Assembly: GCF_040954835.1 (NCBI RefSeq)
Contig: NC_090723.1
Coordinates: 816,001 to 880,000, forward strand
Source of the DNA: Lepisosteus oculatus
Lineage: Eukaryota > Chordata > Actinopteri > Semionotiformes > Lepisosteidae
Length of the DNA stretch: 64,000 bases
Reading direction: 5' to 3'
The translations under genes were made by a program, and so were the position numbers. The notes beneath the pieces were generated by a model that did not search any database, was not told where the DNA came from, and saw nothing but the letters and a program-made list of their open reading frames with translations. Positions 1 through 13,540 of this stretch are shown one piece after another (within the stretch, counting starts at the first letter, position 1; every line of letters begins with the position of its first letter).

Positions 1-3000
1 GTATTTGCAGAACTTTTCTGACTATGTGGGATTTCACACTTCCCAGTGGGTTTCACGGACACCACAAAGTGCGCTCTGTGTCCTCAGGGTGGGTCAGGTT
101 CCTGTGTTCACTTTTGGCCGTGTGTTTGATAGTGCGTCTCTGCTCTTCCACTACAAACCCGGGGAGAAACACGTCTCTTTCATCTGTGCAGCAGAGAAGA
201 ATCTGATTAGCTGGCGTTAGTACCACTAGGTCACTTCATCCTGCTCCGACTCCCTCCCTGGTCTTTACATCCATCCCTCCCCCCGACACATGCAGTGTTT
301 CAGCCCCCAGGTGATATCTGTTCAGTCCCTGCTCTCTCAATCCCTCATTACGAGAAACCCTGAAGCCTTCGAGAACGACTATAATTGGGCTTAGAGGCAG
401 CGGATACCACATCTGGCTCACGCTACCACCTGCTGAGACACAAATGAGCTACAGATTTTTCTTTCCAAAATATATGACAAGTCCTGTGCGCTAAACACTG
501 ATGGAAATCTGCGAGTGTATTCACCTAGATCCACTCAACACAAAACCTACAACATCAGCAAAATGACACAAGCAGGAATGTAGCACTGCGGCGCTTAAAC
601 AAGGGAAACAACTTCGACAAGACCAAGCACACAAACATGGGCTACTCTTGGGCAATATGGGTCAGATGCAGAAGTCTCTAAGAGAGATTTATGTCTATAA
701 AAAGGATTACCATGCCAACTGAACCTAAGCCATTTTAAAAGACCACCTCATTTCTCAATCGACTCCTTCCTAACACATGAAAAAACACAGATCGCAGACA
801 TGAGTCATATCTCAAGAAAATTTGGATATTACCAAATCGCAATCACATGCTGAATATGTAGCATCTTGGTTTTCTGTCTACAGTTGGTACCCACGCACAC
901 TACTGTAGGTACCAACACCTGCTAATCTCTCAAATATGGACATGAAGTGATCAAGCAGATAAGGACTGCAGTAACTCTTTGCATTGCATTATGACAGTTT
1001 TACCATGATTTTACCATGATCTTCATACATAAAGACAGTAATTAAACAGTTTCAGATGCAGTATTGATTCTTGATTTTAAGTTGATTTTTTTAGCCGCAG
1101 AGGAGATTAAATTTAAAGTGCCAGAAGGGCCTTGAATTTCTGCTCAAGTGAAAGCCACCATAACACCCTGACATTTAAATCAACACCCAATATTCCCTCA
1201 TAAAACACAGGCATCCAAAGTGAAATTTCATAAACAAGCTTCTACTTTTTCTGTTCACATCTAGGGTGTTGCTTCTTTCTTCTTCTTTGTCAAGCCATTA
1301 CCAGGCAGCTACTGGAGGCCTTGGTGAGTTTAATCCCACAATATGTAACATCAGCTATAGGACGGGTGACATTTGGCAGTCTCTGCTCTGAAACCTGAAA
1401 CCTAAATCAAAGGTTAACTTGTGACCTGAACTGGACTGTAACCCAGGACCACCAACAGCCACATTGCTCACTTACTCCAGAGGACACTGCAGGATCTCTC
1501 TTTCATACCCGTATAAACTCGTGAGCTCGGTAATTGAGACAGCATGCTTGGCCCAGTTTCGGGCAGGAGAGGAGACCGGCATGATTTTCAGCCGCAGAGC
1601 TGCCACACAGGGGAGAGACAGGAGCCCTGCTGCAGAGGAGTCCAGGAGGTGAAGAGAGAAATGCCTCCTCTAATGGTGTCGAATGGGAAATTTTGGGAGG
1701 TCAGCTCGAACAAGCAAGTGGAACATAGTCAGGATACTGTGATTAACAACGATGCCCAAGTAGGTAAGACCTCATTCTAATGTCTCACCTGAAGAACAGC
1801 ACCTCCTGCAGCAGGGTCTCCTGTCACCATCCTGTGGACTGGCTTGGAAATTCTGGTATGTATGGCACAGTGCCACCTACTGGTTCAGCAACACCACTTG
1901 CAGCAGCAACCCAATTCCTTCAGAGGTCTTTCAGCCCAGTACAGAACTAACCAAGTGATGATGCATCTCTGCACAAATACAAAAAACTCTTTTTCTAGAG
2001 TATTTCAGTACACAAATAACCAGATATCACTCCACAGCCCTAGCTAGAAACATCTAAAAAATAGGTCAACATTTTAATTAATTAATTAAACAATTTTAAT
2101 TAATATTTCCTAATTTGTTGTGTTGTTTAAGCTGCTCTGCTGCTGCTCTGTTCTCTTCTGAGTGGCATCCAAAGGTTAGAGCAATGAAGGAGCAGTGGTG
2201 AGGCTTGTTATCGACAATCAATGAAATACACTGTATGGGCAGTGCAAATCCTTTACTTGCCCAAGATACGCAATTAACATGTTTGCAGGCAACACATGCT
2301 CCCATAATAGCTGTGTGAGCTGCTGATCACTGAAGTGGTGAAATGAAACTACTAGTAATTAATTGTGTAAGAGATTTCAACACATTAGTATTCTAATTGC
2401 AAGAAACTAGGGCTGGATAACGAACACAGCACCTGCTGCAATTCAGGACTGTCTACACAACAGTGCGTTTCAGAAACAACTGCTGTTTCTTAAGGAAGAA
2501 GAACATTTAGAAGTTTCAGTATGAGAAAATACACTTGAAGGTTTCCAGAGAATTGACTTTCTCAGCTTCATTTACACTCAACAATGGATCTAGAGAGGTG
2601 TTTGTGGCTTCTGAATCTTCTGGACTGAGCTGCTAGAAAGAACAATAAGATCCAACGGTGAGGGTGCAAACTGACAACATATGAAACAGAGGCCCCACCT
2701 GCACTAGTTGAATTTTAACTTTAATTTAAAAAAAAAATGAAAGCTCTTGATTTGCATTTATTGGAGGCTGGCCTGAGTTTCTGTGGAACCAGACAGGGGT
2801 TTGCTTCTTTGATGGGCTCAGCTGAAAGCCATGCTCCATCAGGCTCAACTCTGGCGCAAACACAGGCTGCATTCATAGACGTTTCTGCTCAAAACGGTCA
2901 GCTCAGCAGTCCTGCTGTGCAGACAGCTCAAACACAAAGGGCCTCCGCCTCAAGTCAAATACCTCTTGTCAGACGCAGCTCAGCAAATCATCCTGAGCCC

Positions 3001-4367
3001 AGCAGTTTGGCAATCGGGCTTTCCCAGGGCTACTCTCCTGTCTCAACACTTGTTGCCTTGAAAAGAGGTTACTGATAACACAGCGCGATCCCCAAACATA
3101 AGGAAATCACAAATAAGATCTCTTCAATGACCAGGGGCAGGTTCATGAAATTACAATCTGATCTACCAGTCCACCTGTTCTCACGTATGGACAAAGCTCA
3201 CCTGTTCCACAAGCCCCCTTTTCTCAAAACAAATGAAACACTACTGCACAACTTCAGTTACAAAAGGTTCCCCTTTTCCCCTCAGGGCCATTGTGTGTGG
3301 CTGCCAGTTCTTTTCATTGGTGCTTATTTCTGTCCCCAGGCAGGACTAAAAATAATAAACTTTATTTATATAGCAGTTTTTGTAAATTTCAAGACCTGCA
3401 GGAACAATGCCGTGACCAATTCAAGCTTCTACACTAGCAGGCACAGCTTAATCCAGGAGGGCCAGAATGTTCCTAGTTCTAATTACCCAATTGAAATAAT
3501 TAATTGCTTAATTGGAGGAACTGAAGCCTTTCCTTGTTCTTAAGAAGCTGGAAATTGAATACAGCCTGTAGGATTTACAGGTAACTTTTAGTCCTCAATG
3601 AGAAAAGACTGGTCACAGTGGAAAAGCAACCAATCAGATGGGTAAATGATTACAGTGAAGTCATTAAGGAATGAGAGTCCAGGGAGAACGAAAACTAGAA
3701 GACAAGGCAGCCCTCCAGCAGCAGGAGTGAATATCGGTCATGCAAGAGATAAGGCTGAGAATTACGAGGGGATTGGAGTTTACCAAGACAGATTCCTGAC
3801 AACAGATTGCTAAAGAACATATTTTGAATGTGATCTCTACATTGGTAAGAAGCCCAGCAGGAAATAAAAATACTTATAACTTGTCCTGCGAGTGACTTTT
3901 CACACCCCAGCATGAGAAGACTACAGATGGGAGGGAACTATTACTAAAGCTCCGGTAATACTAATGTTTTCTAAAAAAGCGAATTCACTCCGGTCAAATA
4001 AAGTTAAGGTTAATAGAAATGTTTTTGACGCATGCACAGCTGTGGATTATTACATAAAGCTTTTGGTAAAAGTCCAAAACACTTAAATTAAACAGGATAA
4101 TGCCATAACAATGTAACAGCATTAGATTTGAAGTGTTTAAACTGGTGAATGGCTTCACAATCACTTACTAAAACCAAGGGAAGAGAGAGAGGCTAATTTC
4201 TGAGGGTCAACCTCAGGCAGATCTTGGTCAGAATTGCCCTGGCTAAAAATCTTTACTCACAAGTAAAAAACAAAATCTCTTCAGCAACAGGCAGATCGTC
4301 ATCCGCGCTTTCCATTTTATTTTTCGGATCTGATCAGGTCTTATCTTTATCCCACTTCACACTCTGC
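1..4367. other. Noncoding, no gene recognised
   Basis: AT-rich DNA. A (ttaa)n-like patch occurs near 2076-2100. At 3345-3375 an ataataaactttatttatat tail resembles the 3' end of fish SINEs. An ATG frame at 2737-3075 (112 codons, rich in Ser, Ala and Gln) has no recognised match and was not called. Confidence 0.5.
1845..1935 (-). repeat. Short 5S-type SINE body fragment
   Basis: The block agtgccacctactggttcag, then caacaccacttgcagcagca, matches the gcgccccctgctgg / cagcagc region of the 5S-type SINE. Only this part is recognisable. Confidence 0.4.
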
Positions 4368-4600
4368 TTCTGCAGACAAAACTGGCAAGCTTGAACATGT
4401 TCGTTTGGAAGGCTGTGCTTTGCAAATATACTGTATAAATTCATCTACAGTAGGTGGCTCTCTACAGCTCTTGAGTCAGCTCAGTCCAGTCTTACTCCAG
4501 GTGATCTGCTCTCCAGCAAGTCGCCCCAGTTGTTGAGGGTTTGTCACAGCCCAGTGTCTTGCGCTTCTGCAGAACTGTTCGAAAGTCTTAACAAGGACTC
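4368..4600. repeat. Unclassified dispersed repeat, copy A
   Basis: This stretch is related to 9600-9850 in the same orientation. Shared landmarks in order are agacaaaact, gctttgcaaat, gtggctctcta, cagtccagtctt, gatctgctctc and gggtttgtcacagccca. I do not recognise the family and see no open frame. Confidence 0.6.
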
Positions 4601-7600
4601 AAAAGCTCCTGCCCACTTTTCAAGTGTTTTGTAAAGATTTGCTACTCTTTGAACCAAAGGTCTGTCTACAGGTATGTAAACACAAGGGATCTGGCGTGTG
4701 TACCCTCCAGACAGCCTCATCCTCAGTAGTGTTCAGGCACACACCTCTCACCCAGAGAAATGGTTAATAACAGGGGCCTAGTCTCTTCCAGCCAGGCCTG
4801 ACCCAGTCTTGTCACCCTGTGTTTGCGATAAGGCCAACTTCACAGGGCAGCTTAGCGTGGGAGGGATGGTAACACTTAAGAGCATAAAGGCTACCAATGA
4901 GATGAAGCTTTTTAGTGCATCTGCCCCACTTTGTTCCCAGCAGTTTATTGAAACAAGGATCTAAACTTACCAGGGAATCTGCTTCAACAGTCAGCACTTT
5001 GCGTGTCTACTGTAAATGTCTCCTGATTCCCCTCATTCTCAGTTTCCTTTTGCACCTCCTGTGCTGGAGCAGTGAGCCACACTGGCCATGAACAAAAACC
5101 CCTATAAACAAGGAACAACCAGTGATTCTATTTCTTTAGAAAATAAAGAAAATAAGATGCACCTAAAAGATTCCTCTCAAAACAAAAAAAAAAACTACAG
5201 GAGGAATACGCAGAATACAAACAGGTGTTGCCCATGTATCCACCAAGATTCAAATCAGCTCATCAGGGACTTCCATTCAGTCAGGGCTGGCCATGTGTTT
5301 TTAAGTACTGCATCAAAAAATACTCATGTTTGAAATCCAATAAATACTCAAACTGCAAAGTCAAAATGTGATATCCGTAGATAAATTTACCTAACCTAAT
5401 CACAGATTCATGATTCAAACACAAGAGAAGATTCAACAAGACAGAGCCAGAATGAAATAAAATATTCTAAGGCAATGCAAATAACTGAATACTGATCCTA
5501 AAACTTACAAAGGAGAGGCCTTGTGCATGTAAGAGGGGTCATGCGGGAACACAGAGAGAAGCCTTTAATAGTGTGAGATAAACCCATTAAAGCTCTGAGT
5601 GCTACCTGCTCAAGGCAGTGTGCAACACATCTATAAGAAGACAGTGTCGCATCTGACCGCTAACCGTGCTCAACTGTGTTCTGTGTTAAACACAACTACA
5701 ATGTCAGTAAAGGTAGGTTAAATTGCAAATAACACACTATACATGCACACATGTACAACTACTGACAAGGAGACATATTAAATAAATACTGCAGTATACT
5801 CTTGAAGAGATTTGCACAGAACTCTGAAACTGACATACATCAGTTCTAACTCCAACACTTAATCCTGGGAACCAGGATTTCTACACAAGGATCCGTATAG
5901 CCTGCAGTCATGTCTCACCCAACAAATGGAAGCAAACGTTTCTGCAAAGTTCATCACTGCTGCTGGCAAGAGATCGGGACAAGAGCCAATCTGAATTCCC
6001 ATCCATGTCTTTCTCCGGCAGCTATCCAGGTGAAGAAGCCGAGAGAGACACAGGGAGACAGAATAGCGAAGGCATTACAGATCACGGCTCATTTGGCGCA
6101 GATGCATTCCTCTACCTTCTCCGAAGCGAGAGCACCAGGCTGAAGGAGCTGAAGGAGCACAGGGGTCAGAGCGTGCTTCGTACTTCCCCACGGCCATCAG
6201 CGTGGGCTCTGTGATTTCTGCCAGTCATGTGACCGGACAGGGGAACAGAGCTCCGTGTGGCGCGTCGCCTCATAATCCGATAATCACATCTGACAGCTAC
6301 ATATGTGAAGCAGCAGATTAAGCAGAAACAATTCACTATAAATATGAACTAATGCGCAGGCAACCAGTCCTGCTCGTTAAAGACAGAAATGTGGTTTTTG
6401 TCAGAGGGACATCTCCCCAGCTGATTCCTGCGAGGATCTGGATAATTACAAGCCCCACAAAAGTGTGCACATGTTGAATGGAAGCTGTGGCTGTTCGCGA
6501 AACATAGCAACTACAACACTGAAGCGTCTGATAGTACAGAGCAACTTACAGAGGCAAAAGCAACAAAATGATTAAACAAAGGTAAAACAATCACTTTTTA
6601 AGTACTTTTGACCATAGAAAACGTAACATTTTGGAGACAAAGATAATAGGGATGCAGCACAATGCCAATCACAAAGCTCAGCAGACACCAGCACTGCAGT
6701 ACTTGATACAGGTCAACTATCTGCCCGACAAGGCCTGACTGGTACTGAGGCACAGGGAGAACTTCCCCACGGGGCTGGGAGGGGACATGGGAACACTGAA
6801 CAACCCCACATTGGTTTGCCATAAGACTCTTTTATAAGACCAAGCAGACTTAAAACGATAGACTTCTTGTCTCGATATACTCTGTTGTTCTCTCGATTTC
6901 CTGCTTTGAGCGATCTGTACAATGCTAACAAACTATTCCAGCCAAAAGCTGTGCCTGAAAACGCTTGTGGTGTCTGACCATGTGCATCTGACGCGTGTCT
7001 GTGCTGCTGGTGTACACTCACCATGGTCGACACCGGCAGCGCTCCGGTTCTTATGTTTCCAGTCTATTATGCGTCTTTGCACGTTTCATAGAGCAAAAAA
7101 ACACATAAATTAGCTACATAATTCCTGATATTGCATCCCAATGGTCCATTACCCCCCAGCAAATTAGAGGATGCTTGCAAGGCTACTTAGTACCCGACTG
7201 GTATTCATGTCCCTGAGCGATCAAAGCCTGAAGCAGCCAGTGCAGGGACATACTGTACTGGTTGTGGAAAAAAGCACTATGCTGTTGGAAGCAGTTTAGA
7301 TTCCCTGTAAAGTATTTAGTAATTAAATACATCAAGAAACCACATGATCAATGCCTGACTGGGATACCCCTGCAGATCACCACCTCATGCTCAGCCCTGG
7401 AGAGCCTCTATTACAAGAATTCTTGAGAGGAAAAAATCCAGAGCTATTGAAGCAAAAAGGACAGGAAAAAATGTATGAATTCACTACTGAAGCAACAATA
7501 AAGAAAAGGAGAGAAATAAAAAATAAAATGATTTCCTGTAAGACTGTTTTGATTCTCATTTGCTTAACAGTCGCTCTAGCTAATAAACTTGCAATGAATC

Positions 7601-9599
7601 GTTAAGCAAGTAAGCAAGAACACACACAAGTGCTCTTATAGATCACAGCACTTCAGCCCTGCTTTGGGAAACAATGGGTGTGGTCTGCTTAACAGCACAT
7701 TATCAGTGGCTCTGGAACCACATGTAAATGATTTACAGTGGGAGTCTTCGAAAACTGTGCCAAAACATTTCCCAAGAGCCTTGCTTCAAGGAAAAAAGGT
7801 TTTAGCTGTTTGTTCAATTGCTTTACTGCCTTACGATGGAAAAGAAGCATGGATACAGGCTAAGCTAGAAGAACAATGCATACCTCCAAACTACACATTT
7901 AAAATTAAAATACGTTTTTTTTAAAAAACGAACAGTTACGACAGCCCAGAGTTTTGACAGAACACATCTGGATGTGCTGCCTGATGAAAACAGATATCAA
8001 CCGCATATCAAATCAACTTGTAATCAGAATAACTGACCAAGCTGAACAAAAACGTCTCTACCATTTGATACAGAACATGGATCAAGATAAATTACTCAGA
8101 TTAAAAATACAGAACTGATGAAATGACACTGCAGTAACACTGAATGCACAAACAGAAAAATAAAAAATTAAACAGGTCTGTAGCTGTGGCCATAAGGCAT
8201 GCCACAGCCATTTCAAATGTCTTTTAAAAAAAACAAAAGGCTACTTTTTCAAGCCTGTGACACAGACCTAACTTGTGGTTCTCTGGCACGCACCTCATTT
8301 AAATAGATTTGGTGATGGAATTACCACAGGCAAGATTTGATTAGATTTTGAAGCTTAACATCATGTCTGTGACAGATGTCCTATACTGAAAACCCAGTGC
8401 TGATCTGTATGGATTGATCTGGCTCTCTGACATCAATTTTGGCTGAACTGTGTGAAGGACAAAAATAGGAGTAAACAGCATACCGGCTACTGGGAAAATC
8501 TGGAATGGGATCACAAAGAATGTGAAACAGAATCATACAGAACAGGTGGGTTCAAAAAATGCATCATCAAAAGTCTTTGGTTATTGATCCTTAATTGCAT
8601 AATTGTATTGTTAAAAAGGGCCAAGTTCAACAGCAATTGAACCAGTAGAGGGAAAAAACGAACACAGTAAAAAGGCTGTCATGCTGTCCCTGCTAGACTC
8701 GTTCTCATCCCACTGCGGCTGTGTACTGTATGTTGAAAGAGAAACTGCTGACTCACTGAAATAACCCAACAAACCATGACACAATCAACAAGTTCACTCA
8801 GCTTCAGATACCGAGACCACATTTCAGCCAAAGGAAGCCATTGAGTAACATCATTTACAAAGGTCAGTTCAAGAGTTACAATAGTCGCAACAAAAGAAAC
8901 ATGCAACACCCTTGACATTTGTAACGTGGGCTGCCTAATGTTAGCTTTGAAAGCACAAAAAAATAATAATCTCCCACGTACAAAGGACAATATAACCATT
9001 CTCCTTTGAGCTGCTCCCAGCTCTTTGCAAAATAAAATAATCACAATCATTTTTCTTCCCAAACCTATGAAGCAAACAAACAGAGAAATGTGCTTAAGTG
9101 CAACTAACTGGAAATTACTACTACAAACCTTTTCCTTGTTTTCTGGTAAATTATCTGGGTGAAGAATTCCCAAAAGTTTGTTTGTAAACGAACCTTTCTC
9201 CCCTTCAAACTGGCTGTAAAGTGAGATGGGAGTGGGAGAGGGAGAGGGGCTGTACAGCACCAGGAAGAGGGAGGATCTCCAGTCTCTGCTGCCCTCCTCC
9301 TGCGTCAGTTACTGTCACGGGCTGGGAAAGTAACAGCTTCCCATGGCTGCAATGTTTATTCTGAAAAACACATCATTTTTCAATTTACAAGATGCTGCTT
9401 TGGGCAGAAAATTCACTTGAGAAACGGAGTGGAGATAATAAAACACAGAGCCCAGTGGTGGGCTGTGTTCTAGTGCTGTGATTCAGGAAGTAAGGTTTCT
9501 GTGTGGCAGGACATCATGTCAGATGGACCCGAGGTGCAGTCTTGACTGCCTCCAGATTCACTTTTCCTCTTTAGCCAATGAAATCACATTTGTATCCAA
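4601..9599. other. Noncoding, no gene recognised
   Basis: No family-level coding match seen. The longest uninterrupted frame outside the known genes lies here on the minus strand (9307 down to 8679, about 209 codons, no good ATG near its start); it is treated as a finding, not a gene. Confidence 0.45.
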
Positions 9600-9850
9600 C
9601 TTCACTACTACGCTCCTGTAGACAAAACTAACACACTTCAGTGTCTGTGCTTTACAAATGTAGTACTTTATCCACAGAGTGGGTCTCTAAAGTGCTTAGG
9701 TCAACTTCGGTCAAGTCTTGCACAAAGAGGAGATCTGCTCTCATTCACAGATCCTGCAGGTCCTCCTTGGTGCAGAGAGTTTGTTAGAGCCCATAAGTCC
9801 CTGGCAGCCAGACCGCAAAGGACCCAGGACAGACCATTACCAAGACTTTT
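9600..9850. repeat. Unclassified dispersed repeat, copy B
   Basis: Counterpart of 4368-4600: agacaaaact, gctttacaaat, gtgggtctcta, ggtcaagtctt, gatctgctctc and gagtttgttagagccca occur in the same order and similar spacing. Confidence 0.6.
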
Positions 9851-12073
9851 TTTCTCTTTGCTGAGGAGAAACCCTCAAGCTTATGTTTCAAAGTGTAAAA
9901 TTCAAATCCAGAGTGGTTAACATTTTACACAACACCAATACTATGTACAGCTCTGGTCACAACAGTACAAAAAAGAAAGGCTGCTCTCGAACCAGTCCAG
10001 AGAGCCAGACACATTGACGGGCTAAAGGAACAGGACTTCTTGAGTCCTGAACAGAGAAGGACCTGATACAGGATTGTGTAATTCTTCACTACATCAACAA
10101 TTTACCCTTCTTCATAATCAGCAGCGAAACAAGTGGAAATTTAAAACACTTTTTTACACACTATGGTTGAGGGAGTGTGCGACCACACTCAGTAATCCAT
10201 ACAATTCTGGTGAATCAAGCTGATTTCTTTATTGCAATAAAGAAAAGGTTGACAGATGAAGGTAACAGGTTAACCTCGTCTCTCACTCACGTTCCTAAGA
10301 ACAGGAAGATGTGCAAATTTTTGCATACAAAAAAAACACATTTATGACTGGTCAGTAGCACTTTTGTACCATATAATGTGTAAACAAGGTCAGAACGTTG
10401 GCAGTGAGGTCACCCTCGGGCAATCAACCAAGACCCTAATCAGCCGAGACCCTGTTTCCTTTCATCACACATTGCTAAATCACACGTAGGACGCATGAGC
10501 TACAGCTCCACTCGAGGGTGCCTGAAGAAACCTCGGCCAGCCAGGAGAGCACGAAACAGGGAAGCACTTCTTGAGGACCTAACTGCTAACAGTCACAGGT
10601 TCCTTCAGGAGAATGGAACAAGCTGCCCATTCATGTTGTCGAAGCCGACAGCCGTTCAACAGAACAAAAAAATGAAATACTTATGTAAATACTGGTTTCT
10701 TTAAGCACTTCTTTTGTAACTTTGTTTTGCAAGAAAAAAGTACGAAACACCGCAGTTTGGCTTCTGAACTTTCTGAAGACTATGTCTGCAGCAGAGGGCT
10801 CAGTAAATCACATCCAAGATGTCTAGACTTCTCTGAAAAGGGGATTATTTAAACTGTGAATGATTCCTTTAGTGCTGAAACTCCAGGAAGCACCCAGGGC
10901 TGTCCCTGCTGAAGCTGAACCTACATGAGCCGGCAGAATGAGCCCTGCACAAACACTCGTTTCCTGTTTTTGGCTGAAGGTCTGGCTCATTGATCTGCCT
11001 GCACACTATCATCACGCACATCTCCAGCTGAGCCGGCTCTCTAGACTGCGACAGGACTGGACTGTCAGATCGCTGTGGAAAGCACACTTTGCAAATGTGG
11101 GACAATGCAGCTGACAGCCTGTTATTTTAAACGAACCAAAGCGCGGTCTGGTGTGTCAAACATGCACAGAACAGCTTAGCTAAACTCTGATTATACCACT
11201 TTTGGGGAAATATTTCTGAAAACTGAACAGGAGCTAACGTTTAGGGTTTCTGGGTTTTGATTGCCCAAGAACTTAAATCAACATAAGAATTATTTCTAAG
11301 ATCTCTGTTTCTAAGGTGTCAGCCAAATACGTTGCAGCCAATATTTACAAACCTGCACAGTATCTTCTGCACAACATCTTCTGCTGCCCACCACAGAGTT
11401 CCCTTCTCGCCTGATCTCGGGTTTAATGGTTCGACTCACAGCTTTTCCCCGACTCTCACGTCATGACTTGCATCATACACACTTCTCATTCACTCCAGTG
11501 AAAGCCACTGTGTACACTTCCCGGCCAACAGTGCTCATACCCCTTGCCCCTCTGAGCCAGCTTGCTCAAACAAACCTACAGCACCATCACTGAAGAAAGA
11601 GCCGGCAGCAAACTACAGGGGCTGCTTCCAGGAGTAACTTCATCCAATTACATTGTACACCCACCATACCCAGTCACACTCAACAGGAAGACAGCACTCT
11701 CAGAACCCAGGGCATTTCAAGTGTCTCTTAAATAAAGGTATCACTATAATTATGTTTTCATCCCTGTTGCTGAGTTTCCCCTTCTTCGTTGTGCTCCTCA
11801 GACACTATTGGAATTTGTTTTTAATTCTACCACAAATTGTACATCTGCCAGTTTTTTCCCCTTGCGGCCACAATTCCTCATGAACACATCTAGCGTGTTA
11901 AAGCTCTGTTGTCTGTTGAGCAACCGTCCGGGACAGGTATTTCAGCTGAGCATGTCAGAACAGTCCCGCAGAGAGCACCCCTACACCAGCGACCCCAGAA
12001 CCCCAGGCAGGATCCTACAGGACTGCACCCCGGCTAGCTGAACTGGGCACCAGTCTATTGTCGGGCACCACTA
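9851..12073. other. Noncoding, nothing recognised
   Basis: Mostly AT-rich with scattered short frames that lack recognisable motifs. No repeat family could be named. Confidence 0.5.
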
Positions 12074-12180
12074 AGCGTAGCCAGTGTGTCTTCAGAAGCT
12101 GGGAGGAGCCTGGAGCACTCAGGAGAAAACGTGCAAATTCCACCAAGGAGGTGCTCCAAGCTGGAACTGAACCCGGCTCT
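12074..12180 (-). repeat. V-SINE 5' fragment
   Basis: In minus orientation it carries the core block (gtgtgtcttcagaagctggg, gcactcaggagaaaacgtgc) and a B-box-like ctggaactgaaccc. The 3' half is missing or too degraded. Confidence 0.6.
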
Positions 12181-12769
12181 GTGCATATAAACAGTATTTG
12201 GAAGACATGGGGTATTGAAATACTACCCTCTATCTATATTTTGTTAATTGAATAGCGTTAAGGGCTCTCTCAGGAAAATCACAGGCTTTACAGGAAAATC
12301 CCCAAAATGGCCTAGTCTACACTTCTGACAAGACGATTTTCAAGCAATGCAAATTACTTGAGTAATCCAAATCAAAAGAAGATAAAAGGGTTAAAGCAGT
12401 TCTTAATAATCTACCACTCCACAATGTCGACTCCAACAAAATATTTTAACGAAAGCTGACACCTAAGCTAAAGCTGAACTTCTTTCATACTGTGCGTGTT
12501 GAAACAAACACCTGAAACAATCTTGAGTCTGCACAAGATAAAGTCAAGAGGGATTTCTCAATATTCACTGTGCAGATAAAAGAGAATGCACGTCAAGCTT
12601 TAAAATGTGCCATTATCATTTCTGAGGGGTAGACGGTTTTTCAGATTTAATCCAATGAACCCAAAATAGAAGTACAAAATCAATATGCACACATCTCCAA
12701 ATGTGTTTCTTCTTCAGTAGACGCTTAGCTGCAGACAGCCTCTGTGGAGAGACACACGTTTCCTAACTT

Positions 12770-12925
12770 TTCTAACCATTTTCCATTCTTCCATTTTCTT
12801 ACCGCATTCTCCAATACAGGCTGCGGAAGAGCCAGTGTCTATCCCAGCAAGCAACGGGCACAAGGCAGGGTACACCCTGGACAGGACATCATCTCTGAAA
12901 CTCAGTCCGCTGGCATCCTGGTCCC
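12770..12925 (-). repeat. V-SINE 3' fragment
   Basis: The stretch ccattttcttaccgcattct followed by cagcaagcaacgggcacaag and gtacaccctggacaggacat is the 3' half of the family read in reverse. Confidence 0.7.
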
Positions 12926-13144
12926 TCACAACACATGGCCTCAGCATTACTGCTGCTTAGCAACTGCCAGCAAACACACGATAATTCAAACTCCATATGC
13001 ACAAAGCTAATAGCAATCTACTATCTGCTTTGAGCAGGCATTCGCTATGAAAGGCTATCACTGTCTTTCTAATGATCTGTTCAAGTTCATTTAAAATATT
13101 CATGCAAAAACAACATTTGTACAGCTGACCCCATATTTAGAGAC

Positions 13145-13255
13145 TCAGTACAGGGTTGCGGGGGAGAGCCGAACCCAGCAAGCAACAGGCACAAGGCCGG
13201 ATTCTCCCCGGACAGGACAGCAGTCCATCACAGCGCACACAGACACACTCACAAC
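13145..13255 (-). repeat. V-SINE 3' fragment, left arm of an inverted pair
   Basis: It contains cagcaagcaacaggcacaag, ccccggacaggacagcagtc and catcacagcgcacacagaca, the 3' half of the family in reverse. It faces the plus-oriented copy that starts about 45 bp further right. Confidence 0.7.
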
Positions 13256-13299
13256 ACCCTGCCAGCCTAGTCCAAACCCGTCTGTAGTTTGTATGTTCA

Positions 13300-13540
13300 C
13301 ATGCGTTTTTTCTGGGTGCTCCTGTGTCCTCCCAGAGTCCAAAGGTAATTAGGCTAATGGTTAGTTAATTGGCTCCTGGGAAAACTGGCCCTGTTGAGTG
13401 TGAGGGTGTTTGTGTCTGTGTGTGCCTTGCAATGGACTGGCGTCCCATCCAGGGTGTACCCTGCCTCAAGCCCATTGATTGCTGTGAAAAGGCTCCATCT
13501 ACCCTGCAGCCCTTTACTGGATAAAGCCATCTGAAAATGT
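13300..13540 (+). repeat. V-SINE fragment, right arm of an inverted pair
   Basis: Core-to-tail sequence in plus orientation: ctgggtgctcctgtgtcctc, attggctcctgggaaaactg, atggactggcgtcccatcca, then actggataaagccatctg. The tRNA-like head is missing. Confidence 0.8.

Noticed and set aside
2737..3075. ATG frame of 112 codons rich in Ser, Ala and Gln
   Set aside because: Composition is low-complexity, no domain is recognised, and frames of this size are expected by chance in 64 kb on six frames.
3127..3543. 138-codon plus-strand frame
   Set aside because: It overlaps a SINE-tail-like AT stretch and has no protein-like motifs.
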